This document shows positions 11,748 to 21,207 of a stretch of DNA of 64,000 bases, one piece after another. The stretch comes from Paraphaeosphaeria minitans (lineage: Eukaryota; Ascomycota; Dothideomycetes; Pleosporales; Didymosphaeriaceae). Made by a program: the position numbers and the translations under genes. The DNA lies in assembly GCA_015832175.1 (NCBI GenBank), contig WJXW01000005.1:124001-188000 (forward strand), read 5' to 3'. The notes under the pieces were generated by a model, which ran no database searches, had not been told where the DNA came from, and worked only from the letters and a program-made list of their open reading frames with translations. How positions within the stretch are numbered: position 1 is the first letter of the stretch; every line of letters begins with the position of its first letter.

Positions 11748-13792
11748 ATGGACTTCGCAACCAATACCCCCATGGACTTCCATCGCCCCTCCAGCACACT
11801 CGGCTCCGTCGACCGGAAACCCTCCGTCTTCTTCGACGACCACCATATCGACGCCCACCTCCTCGACACACCCGTCCTCATGTCGCCCACCACCAGTACA
11901 CAGGGCATCTTCTCGCCCGACACCTCCCTCTGGGAGGACTTCTCCAGCCAGGGCCAGTTCATCGACCGCACCGCCACCAGCTCCGTCGTCAACACCAACG
12001 CGAACAACCCCTTCTTCACCGAGCAGAGCAACAACCCCTTCAGCCGCCTGCCACCCAACCAGGCCGCCAGCTATGGCCAGCAGACCTCGTGGCCCGTCCA
12101 GGAGCACGCCGGATCACAGACACCCACCGCCTCGAAGCCCTTGAATCCCTTCGCCCCCTCAGAGTTCGGTGCCGCTCCACCGCCCTTCGTCGCCGACCCT
12201 CCCCAGCAGATGCAGTTCCACGGACTCCCCGTCCAGAGCAACGTTCGCCCCCGCGCCGTCTTCCCCCAGGCAGGTCCCGAGCAACCGCTGTCGCCGCACA
12301 ACAACTCGGAGTGGATGGCCTTCAACCAGCAAGAGATGGATGCCCGCCCCGGGCCCAAGCGCATGCGGGTCAGCTCCCCGCCCCGCTCCTTCACGCCCCA
12401 GCGAGGCGGCGGCATCAGGAAGAAGAACGCTCGTTTCGACATCCCCTCGGAACGGAACCTCTTCAACATCGACCAGCTCATACACAGCTGCACCGACGAC
12501 CAGGAGCTCAAGGAGCTCAAGCAGCAGAAACGACTCCTCCGGAACAGGCAGGCCGCGTACGTACCTCTTTTGGTTTCTGCTTCCGCACATTTGGTCTTGG
12601 ACGCCATTTGGTCGGCGCTTCCCATTGTCCTCATTCGCTAACTTATCGTAGTCTTGACTCCCGGCAACGGAAGAAGAAGCACACCGAGGAGCTGGAGGAA
12701 GAGAAGAAGACGTGGTCCGACAAGATCTGCGGCCTGCAGGACGACTTCAGCAACCTCCGCGTTGAGTATGACCGTCTCCTCTCCGAAAAGGAGAACTGGC
12801 ACCGCGAACAGATGGAGATGCACCAGCTCGTCAACCAGCTCCACTTCGACAAGGAAGAGCTCGTCCGCACCCACACGCTCGAGACTGGTGAGCTCCGCAA
12901 GAAGGTCTCCGTCCTCACCGAGAGGCTAGAGTGCGCCACGAACAGCTCCGCTCCCATGGCGCCCAGCTCCGCCTTCACCGACTTCACCTCCGACATGGAC
13001 AACCTCAACATGAGCAACAGCGAGTGGGACAACTACATCTTCGTCAACGACTTCGATGAGCAGACGCCTGGTCAGCAACCCCAGGAGCAGTCACTTGCTG
13101 TTGTGCCGCGTGCCAAGGATGAGGAGAAGCCGGTCGCGTCCGGTCTCCTGCTTATGCTGCTCCTCTGCGGCGCCTTTGTCGCTAGCAAGTCGTCCGGTTC
13201 TGCCGCACCGCCCATCCCGCGCATGCCTGATGAGGTCCGCGCCGCTTCTACCCAGGTTCTTGACAGCATCTTCAAAGACGCTGGTGTCGCACCCACCGTT
13301 ACTGAACAGGGCGTTGTCGCCAACCGTGTGTCCATGGTAGAGCCTGGCCCGTCCGGCATGGCTTGGGCCAAGTCTGGTGAAATGGACGCCATCACTGGAT
13401 CTGCTCTCGATCAACTCCACACTCAGCTCACGTCCACCAGCAAAGAGCAGGAACACGAGCAACTCTTCTCCATCACCCCGGCTCAGTACAACAGCATGGC
13501 TTCTATGGACTTCACTCGCACCCGGTACAGCATCGCAAGCGATGATTTCAGTGATCCCCTGTCGCCCGGCTCGCAACCTTCTCACCGCCGCAACCTTGCC
13601 GCGACTCTCGCCACCATGCGTGAGCAGAGCAAGGGTGACTCCGCCGCCGACATCTACACGCGAAGCCTGCTCTGGGACAAGATCTCCCCCGAAGTCGTCG
13701 TGGAGTTCAAGCGCATGGTCGAAGAGTCTGCTGCCGCCTCCCGCCCCAGCACCTCTGACGGCAAACCTACCAAGGTTGACACGGTCGGCTGA
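11748..13792 (+). CDS. bZIP transcription factor with an internal hydrophobic segment
   Basis: Two exons, 11748-12556 and 12652-13792, with a 95-nt intron (GTACGT..CGTAG, branch GCTAAC) inside the basic region; 649 residues. The basic region has a canonical N-x7-R signature (NRQAALDSR, residues 266-274) flanked by Lys/Arg runs, followed by an acidic, Leu-containing coiled coil to about residue 345. The N-terminal 250 residues are Pro/Ser/Asn-rich, as in activation domains. At about residues 434-450, far C-terminal to the zipper, lies a hydrophobic stretch (GLLLMLLLCGAFVAS) long enough for one membrane pass. The last 200 residues look soluble. This layout resembles membrane-anchored bZIPs such as CREB3/ATF6, but no orthology to them is claimed. 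The frame stays open 35 codons upstream; MDFATN is preferred because it is the first in-frame ATG. Confidence 0.85.
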
Positions 13793-16009
13793 ACACGCAC
13801 CACCCTTCCCCTATGTGCTTCCTCGTCACGACTTGCATCATTTGCTTTCAGCATAGCGCTTGGCTTCTTCTGGCCCTCCATCGGCTTGGAGGGCCCCGTA
13901 GGGACAACTCTGCATCATGGGTCGGGGACCTGTTTTCGCGTCGACCGCACTGCACGCTCCTCACCGAGCTCCGCTTCCCGCACGTCATCCACGTTTTCTC
14001 TTGCGCCGGCTCACCGGCTCCTCCGAACACTTGGGGACGGCAACGTCGACTTTCGAGCATACTCGTATCTGCTTTCCGGCATGCACTGCAGCCGGGTGGA
14101 CTTTTCCCACCCGCGGGCTCGGCCTCGAGCGCTGCTTTACATCGATCCCATCTATACCTTTCGCAAGTGCCGCGTCTCTAGACTGCGAGCAAGGCTCTTT
14201 TCCACCGTTTGGTTACATTTTTTTTTTCTTTTGTGTTTTTTGGGTTATTTTTTTTGGCATAGTAAGCGAGCAAGCGAATTTGGCACATGTGGGACCTTGT
14301 TTCTGTCTGGACTCTTGTTTTTGAATGTATCCCAATTTGTTTCCCTATCCATCTATCTCCTTTTTGGATTTGCAGAGCGTAGCGAGCGAGCGTGTCCTGT
14401 GTCTGTGTGTGTGTGTCTTTGTTTTTTTTTTTTTTCTTCACTCATCAATAACTGCTACGAACGAAGGAAACGAACGAAGGAACGAAGTAAGGAAAGAAAC
14501 AAAGAAAGAAAGACGATTTCATGTATGCTACGACAGCGATTGCGATTTTGCCCGGCTGACCCAAGCTCCTATGTACATGAGGCACCAACGGGAGGCATGA
14601 CGGACGGAAAGGCTCCAACAAATATACGCTCATCTCCAAGTTTTTACCCGCACGTGTTTTGTTGCCATGTGTTTAGTGATGTAGGTGGTTTATTTTTCTT
14701 GTCTTCTTCTGCTGGGAGGAACATGATGCAAACATGATCCGTCTACCCACCGGTCGACCCACTCGAAAGAAACGTCTTTGCGCTTGAATCATGGTGGCTC
14801 GGTTACGATTACCCAGAGTACCTACGCTTGTCTTGTCTTGTCTTGTCTTGTCTGACCGCGGGGCGGAGTGGGTTCGTCTGTTCGGTTGGGTTGGGTTGGG
14901 TTGTGCGGGATCTGGATCTGGATCTGGATTGGCAGTGCTGGATAGGTAGGTAGGTAGGTATTGGCTCGTATTCATCCATCCATCCTACCATTCAGTCATG
15001 CATACATCCATTCCATCGACCATCACCATCCCCTGTCCCACCACCAGCGCCTAACCACTCGTCCTCGTGCCTCCCTACCTATCCCCATCCCCATCCCCAT
15101 CCCCATCCCTATCCCTATCCCTATCCCCCACCCCGCTGCCACGCACTCGTCGTCGCAGCATGGCATGCTAGTCCCGCTGTTGCCCGAGCAACGCGCGCTC
15201 CTCCGTGCCGTATGCCGTATGCCGTCTGCCGTCTGCCGTCTGCCGCCTGCCGCGGCGCGATGCGATACGGCGCAGTGTCGCGGTGTGGATGGGTTGGTTG
15301 GGTCACGATGGATACAGAACTAGGTAGGTACTTTACTCAAGTTGGGTTGGTTGTGTAGGGTGGTGTAGTCTGGGTATGTGACGACAGTAACAACGACAAT
15401 AACGATGACGACAATAACAATAACAACAGTAAGGTGGTGTCGTCGTCGTCGTCGTCGTCGTCGTGCCACCCCTCCACGGCACTGCACGTCCGCCCTCCCC
15501 GCCATCGCCGTCGCTCACGCTGTCGTGCAACTTTCCCCCTTTGCAACCCCGTACATAGCCCCCCGCCCCTACGCAACGCTGCCCTCTTTCATCCCCCTGC
15601 GCATGCTTCCCCGCAGCGCAGCGCACCGCGGCAGCCGAATGGGAGGAGTGGGCGTTGGCGGATTGGGGAGGGGCATGGGTGGGTGGGTAGTTATGGTATG
15701 GTATGGTAAGTAGGTAGGTAGATAGGTAGGTAGGTATGGTAGGTATATCATTAAGTTCAACAACGGGATGGGGATATTGGATTGGGGAGGTGATGAATCG
15801 GGGGGGAAGGGGCCGCTGGGTTCGCCATACTTCCCTCGTCGGCGTCGGCGTCGTCGTCATCGTCGTCGCTCGTGAATGAATGAATGAATGATGGCTTGGG
15901 TCTGGGCCTGGATGTTCATCTCTCCGACAGCAACGCCTCGCGGTACAGTACGGTACGGTACGGTATACCATACGTGCGCCCGACGCCCTCTTTCGACAGA
16001 ATCTTACCT
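13793..16009. other. Intergenic region, T-rich then microsatellite-dense
   Basis: No gene recognised. The part to about 14750 is probably 3' UTR and flank of the bZIP gene, with poly-T and TG runs. From 14820 many short tandem repeats of different units follow: TGTCT/CTTG (14829-14852), GGTTG (14883-14903), GGATCT, TAGG, CCCCAT/CCCTAT (15081-15128), GTATGCC/GTCTGCC (15208-15253), GTC (15438-15461), TATGG (15692-15710), GAAT (15872-15889) and TACGG (15940-15966). Confidence 0.6.
15081..15128. repeat. (CCCCAT)n/(CCCTAT)n hexanucleotide array
   Basis: About eight six-base units, the first half CCCCAT and the second half CCCTAT. It resembles but does not match the fungal telomere repeat (CCCTAA), so I read it as a microsatellite and not as interstitial telomere. 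Confidence 0.85.
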
Positions 16010-18825
16010 TCATTTCGGATTGTACTTGTCCTTCCATATCCTGTGCGCATCGCCGTTAGCAGCGTCCTGAAGCATAGCATAGCATAGCAGAGCACAGCAC
16101 AGCACAGCATGACATGACATGACACCACACCTCCCCTCCCATCGCGTCTCCTCCACCAGCCAGACAACGGACGGAGCATCGCACCATCGCATCCCGTCCC
16201 GCCACACCCATCGTCGATACCTAACAACACGCAACCCACACCACCCACACACCCTGATGGCTCCGCCAGCACCAGCGAGCTACAGCTCGCCACGTGTATG
16301 CACCGCCGGGCCCGCCGGCGCGGAACGCACCCAAAGCGCGTGCATCCCCGCCCGAGAGCGGGAGCGGGAGCGCAAGCCAGAGCCAGAGCCAGTGCCAGTG
16401 CCAGTGCCAGTGCGAGTCGAACCAAAGCCAAAGCCAAAGCCAAAGCCAAAGCCAGAGCCAGAGCCAGAGCCAGAGCGAGTCGACAAGACGGGTAATGTGA
16501 CAAAAGCGCACGATACGGTACGGTCCCGGCCGCCGCCGCCGCCGCCGCAGCAGCAGCAAAAGTCACACCCAGCCATGGCGCATCATCGGAGGGTGTGTGG
16601 TGTATGCATGGGGGCTAAGCGGGGGATGCGATGCGATGCGACAGCGTGCGTGAGAGCCAATGGATGGGGCTTGGCGCGTGCGAGGCGTGACGAGGCGAGG
16701 CGACGCGAGGCGCTAGGGAGGTAGATACCGAGGAGCGCTGGTGGGTCTGCGTTGGAGACGAGACGATGCGTATACCTACCTACCTACCGACCTACCGACC
16801 TACCCGTTCCGACTTGGACAGTGTGCGGGAGCGCGTATAGATTTTGCCTGGTCTCGATGCCGATACATGGCTCTGCTCGGCTGCCCACGACATGGACGGA
16901 GGGGCAACGAGGTGGAAGAATGAATGGATGGATGAATGAATGGATGGATGAATGAATGAAGGGGTAAATAAGAGATGGAAGGCGGCTTACCACGTGTTGC
17001 CCAGCGTCTTGCTGCCCTTTGACTCGGCGAGGCGGAGGAACTGTGCCGCTTTGAACTGCGGACGGGCGTCAGCCAACGACTTTCCTGAAGCGTCGAGCGC
17101 GCGCCGCGGATGCAGCCCAACGCACGAGGCTGGGCCGGAGCAGCAACATCGCCATCGAGGCCTTGTCTCGGATGGGACGCGTGATGGAGAGGTCGATGGG
17201 GGCATGGCGGTGGTGGTGGTGGTGGTGGTGGTGGTGACCGTTTGGGCGTTGGACCGGTGACGGGAGGTGCCATGTGAGCGGGAGGAGAGCGGCGGGCGGC
17301 GGGCTTGGTGGGACATGAGTAGCATGTGGACTTGTTGGCGTCGAAAACGATCCGCGTGGATGTTGTTTCTGGCATCGCAAGCTCCATTGGAAAGGTCGTG
17401 GGTGGCCTTGCAAGCTTGCCTTTTGGTCACGTTTGAATCGTGGCTGCTGGACGTGTTTGAGCTGCAAGCCTGGACTAGAGCACCCCCGAGGTGACGGAGC
17501 AATTTCTGACCGTTCGAATACTCATGGCCATGTTGAGCCGTCCGTCCTGGAGCCTTGCTGTGGTCACACTCGGAGGCAGCCATCGCTTCTTGCATGTCCT
17601 TGGATTGCAATCCGATCCTGCTGTACCCCCGAAGCAGAGGTGTGGGAAGCAGAGACGCCTGCGTCCTCGTCTCCACAAGTGGATAGTGACATGTCCGTGA
17701 ACAAGAGCAATAGGTCTCCACACGCGGATAGCGACATGTCGGTGAACAAGAGCAACAGATCTCCACAAGTGGATAGCGAGATGTCCAGGAACAAGGGTAA
17801 TAAGCAGACAACAAAAAAAAACTCAAACATACCTTATCCTTCCTCGTCCCAAAGCCCTCGACGTAGCACCACGCAACCTCATTCATCGCATCCGTATCCC
17901 CCAGATTCGCCGCAGTCTCGTAGTACTGCTTCGCCGCAACGGGATCCTTCTTCGTGCCCCACGCATACCGGAAGCAGTTGCCCAGCTCAAACATGGCAAT
18001 CACCAGCTCCCCCTTGGCCGCACCCCCCTTCTTCATGCCCGCCTGCAGCGCGAGCCGCTCCACCTCGGCGCTGTTCGACGCCGCCACCGACAGGTACCGC
18101 ACCGCCTGCTCCATGTCCGGCTCGCAGCCCCAGCCATGCCGCAGCGCCAGGCCGTACAGCACCTGCGACAGCGCATTGTTCGCGCCGCCGGGGTCCGCCA
18201 GCCGCCCAAACATGAGCGTGCTGGCGGCGTAGTCGCCGGCCTCGTGCAGGCGGATGGCCTGCTGGATGTCGGCGTCGTCGGGCGCGGCACCGACGCCGAC
18301 GCTGGTCTTCCTGCTGCGTCCGTTCGGTGGCGCGCCCGGCGACAGCGGATTGTGGACTTCGATGGTGGGCGTGTTGCCGCCGCTCCTCAGCACCGTGTTG
18401 CCCGAGATCAGCACCGTCGCGCGCGTCTCCCAGCTCGCCTCCTCCTCCTCGTTGCGCGCGACGCCATCGCCGCCGACGGCGGGGAGGTCGCCGGGCACGT
18501 TCACGCTGGACGCGCTGCGGCCGCGTCCAAAGTGCAGCTTGTGCCCGGCCTTGCCGCTCTCCTGGCCGCGGCCGCCCGGGTGTTCGGTGGCATTGCTGTG
18601 CCGTCTGAATCGGTCCTTGAAGCCGCGGTGTTCTGGCGCGGGCGCGAGGAAGACGCGCGTGGGGTCGCCGGGGAAGACGGGAGGTTCGATGGATTCGCGC
18701 GTCGTGGTGGTCGTGCGGTAGAACTGGAACTCTGGCACGTCTGGGCTCAGAGTGGGGCCTCTTTCTGGCACGTTGCCATCGTCTCTGACCTTGTCTTTCT
18801 TCTTCAGCAGGCCTTTGAGCGTCAT
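16010..18825 (-). CDS. Sel1-repeat protein (Nif1/Dsf2-like) with two giant introns
   Basis: Three exons: 18825-17833, 17055-16991 and 16040-16010, giving 362 residues. Residues 1-185 are low-complexity and basic. Sel1-like repeats follow (LYGLALRHGWGCEPDMEQAVRYL; ELGNCFRYAWGTKKDPVAAKQYYETAANLG; DAMNEVAWCYVEGFGTRKDK). The last repeat continues across both introns as FKAAQFLRLAESKGSKTLGNTW and then IWKDKYNPK-stop, the usual end of this fungal family. S. pombe Nif1 and yeast Dsf2 belong to it, with roles in the cell cycle and cell-wall stress. Introns are 777 nt (17832-17056, GTATGT..CGCAG) and 950 nt (16990-16041, GTAAGC..CACAG, branch GCTAAC), roughly ten times the usual size, and full of simple repeats. 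The last exon is only 31 nt. The first intron is a multiple of three with no in-frame stop. Confidence 0.85.
16073..16123. repeat. AGCAT/AGCAC/GACAT pentanucleotide run in an intron
   Basis: About ten pentanucleotide units changing stepwise from AGCAT to AGCAC to GACAT. The run lies just inside the 3' end of the second intron of the Sel1-repeat gene. Confidence 0.85.
16353..16477. repeat. Hexanucleotide array (GCCAGA/GCCAGT/GCCAAA)
   Basis: Roughly twenty six-base units in blocks, moving from GGGAGC through CCAGAG, CCAGTG and CCAAAG back to CCAGAG. It lies inside the 950-nt intron of the Sel1-repeat gene and stays open in all plus-strand frames, giving Ser/Gln, Ala/Lys or Pro/Glu repeats. 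Nothing else suggests that it is translated. Confidence 0.85.
17207..17236. repeat. (GGT)n trinucleotide run
   Basis: About ten GGT triplets inside the first intron of the Sel1-repeat gene. Read through in the host frame on the minus strand, they would give a Thr run. Confidence 0.9.
17670..17804. repeat. 45-bp minisatellite, three units, in intron 1 of the Sel1 gene
   Basis: Three tandem 45-bp units (17670-17714, 17715-17759, 17760-17804), each beginning TCTCCACA, with about 10-20 percent divergence. Forty-five is a multiple of three, and the units lie in a stop-free extension of the Sel1-repeat reading frame. They would encode a 15-residue Cys-rich repeat if the intron were retained. Confidence 0.85.
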
Positions 18826-19646
18826 GGCGAGCTTGCGGGACCGGTTTGCGGCGCCGCGGCTGATTTCCGTTCGTCTTGCTAGTGCTTCGTGGCTGGCTTG
18901 TTGGGATGCGCCGTGGGATGCGCCCGTGTTGCGCGTTGCTAAGGGATTCTCTGGAATGTCTTGTATTTTCGCAAGGTGCGAGGGTCATTAATTACATGCA
19001 TAAAGGGTGACGACGGGCGCTGGTGCGTCTTTGTAGGCAACTGTCATGTCCGAGGCTGAGACGGCGGCTCGCACAGCCGCAGTCCACCGACATCATCTCA
19101 GCGCTTGCGTCTGCAGCATCACTTCAATTGAACCAAACGTGGAGAGACTTGCTGACATTGGCAATGCATGCACATGGTTCCGAAAGCACTCCTGGCCAAG
19201 ACTTCATGTTTCAGAATGGATTTGCATTGTAGACGGCATGCAATGCGCGGGGGCTCGACGCTCCTCGAGCTGCCCCGCATGGCTGGAGCATATATTCAAG
19301 GTGCTGGATGATCTCATAGGCAAGATACACTCCAAGCACCTGGACCAGTATTGAACAGAAAAAGAACTTTTGAAGCCAAACGCTGAAACGGAAACGGGTA
19401 TCACGAAGACTCCGTAAGAACGCCTCAAGCCAGGTAAGACATGGTATCAAGACCAATGAGATCCGGCCAAATGTGCTCGGAAAACTTACCTTCATCAAGC
19501 GGAAGAGACCAAGCCCGCGGGAACTTGAACGCGACCAACAGATTAGGAAAGAACCGAATGCGAAGGGCCGGACACCTACATAGTTCCGATGGGAAAGGTA
19601 CGTGTACAGGGGTGCCGGCAGAGTCCTGGGTATCGACGAGATTGGC
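18826..19646. other. Intergenic between the Sel1 gene and the CCCH gene
   Basis: Promoter side of the Sel1-repeat gene and 3' flank of the CCCH gene. A minus-strand frame at 19211-19708 has hydrophobic stretches but overlaps the 3' end of the CCCH gene and shows no family features. I see no supported gene. Confidence 0.5.
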
Positions 19647-20830
19647 TCAGTCCTGGGACTCGAAAGCAACGTAGTCATGTTGCTGCGTGATCGCATGGTT
19701 TTGAGCATCGTCTGAAGAGCTCACACCACCCCCCCGGTTTCCAATGTATTCGTCACCCTCGTCGTCCACCAAGCTCTCTGGTGATGCGACGCCCGAGGAG
19801 CCAAGTCCAGCTGCCTTCATGCGAGAGGCATTGTGGACGTGCCGCAGGGGACATGAAGTACCCGCGTCACAAGAGCCATTGTTAGCAAAGTCGGGACACT
19901 CGTAGGCGTGCAGGTAGGAGCAGGCCTCTCCTGCCTCGCAGTAACCAAGCCTGCCGAATGAACCACAAATTGGAGCATTTGGCTCGAACTTGGCGTGGAC
20001 GAACATGCACGGTGACTTGGTGCATCGGCCTTCCAGTTGGTAGAGGCAGTGCGGGGTGTTGCTGGGGCTGGCATCGTGGGATAGCGAGCATAGTGTGTCC
20101 TTTGTGCAAATGTGCTTGTACAGGAATCGTTTGCAGAGAGCTAGCTTGCGGATGTCATGTACATCAGGGCACCTGAGTCGAGCGCATTTGCCTGTGATGG
20201 GATTAGATACTGCAAGACAAAGGAGGTAATGCCATTATCAATGAAGATACCTGTTGCTGTGAAGTTTGGGCATAGCTCATCCGAGCTGACCAACCGGTTG
20301 TTCCTCTGTTGAGTTACAGTCAGACCGTTATTCGTAGTCTCTTGGGGAGTATGACTGGATTTTACAGTGCTGGTGTCGTTCCGAGCGACCGAGCGATTGC
20401 CACGATTCGACCTCGCACGGTGGGAAGTCGAATACGGTTCGTAGCCGGTGTGACGCCTCGCACCATTGCGCGAACGCACACGTTGAGGCCCGATAACATT
20501 GCCACTAGGAGGTGATTGGTGATCCTCGCTCGAGTCTGCGTTGGGTGTGTCGCTAAGGTAGGGAATGGAATCGCGACGGAAACCAACGGTGGCACCATTG
20601 TTGGTGTTCGTCAAGTTGTAGTTGGGGGAGCTCAAGAGACCTTGCTCGCGGAGATCTGCCAGCTTATGGCCCATGATGTAGCCTAGAAGTCATGTCATGA
20701 GCCAGTCGCTCCGTATTTCCGTCTCTTACCTACTTCGTAGCTCGGCCTGCGCCTTGAATTTTGCCTCGGGCGTGCTCAGAAGAGCGATCTCCTCAGCCGT
20801 GTAAGGCGGAGGTCCTGGCGGACGCGACAT
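19647..20830 (-). CDS. Five-finger CCCH zinc protein, Red5/ZC3H3-like
   Basis: RNA-binding protein of the ZC3H3 family. S. pombe Red5 belongs to MTREC, which sends meiotic and cryptic transcripts to the nuclear exosome; human ZC3H3 acts in poly(A) RNA export and turnover. Three exons, 20830-20734, 20682-20251 and 20191-19647, give 357 residues; introns are 51 and 59 nt. Five consecutive C-x7/8-C-x4/5-C-x3-H fingers occupy about residues 170-290, beginning CPNFTATGKC, CKRFLYKHIC, CLYQLEGRC, CGSFGRLGYC and CPDFANNGSC. The first exon encodes the start MSRPPGPPPYTAEEIALL and joins as ELRS-YIMGHKL. The number and spacing of fingers support the family strongly; which complex it joins here is inferred. 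Confidence 0.87.
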
Positions 20831-21207
20831 TGTGCGGTGGTTCGAACCTGAATCTGTGTAAGATACGTTAATCACGGCGCAAAAACTAGGAAAACGGGGT
20901 CGTATAGCGAAGTTTTGCGTGCGGAGGAAGGAATTAGGAAGCGGCTTGCGCGACGAGGTAGAAGCAGGAAGAGAGCTGTCGGCGCGGGGTCCGCAAGTAG
21001 GTAGTTGGCTCGTGCCCGCCCGCGCTGTCACGTGATCGGCAGCGCAACGACGACGAAGCGACACCTTTTGAGCAAGTCCATGACCAGCTTGCAGCCGCTT
21101 GCTTACGCCGTCGCCTATGTTACTTTTTCCAATGACGAAACACCACATGAGGATCGTGCAAGAAATCAATGGGCACTGAATAACATATCACATTCAGTTT
21201 TTTTTGT
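20831..21207. other. Intergenic, promoter of the CCCH gene
   Basis: A 377-bp gap between the NOC4 stop codon and the CCCH gene start. No gene, RNA or repeat recognised. Confidence 0.6.

Noticed and set aside
13886..14737. Long plus-strand open frame downstream of the bZIP gene
   Set aside because: Low-complexity Phe/Ser-rich translation from T-rich 3' flank, with no domain and no good start context.
15081..15128. Interstitial telomere repeat
   Set aside because: The units are CCCCAT and CCCTAT, not CCCTAA, and they sit among many other microsatellites.
19211..19708. Minus-strand frame with hydrophobic segments below the CCCH gene
   Set aside because: It overlaps the real 3' end of the CCCH gene in another frame and has no recognisable family or splice evidence.
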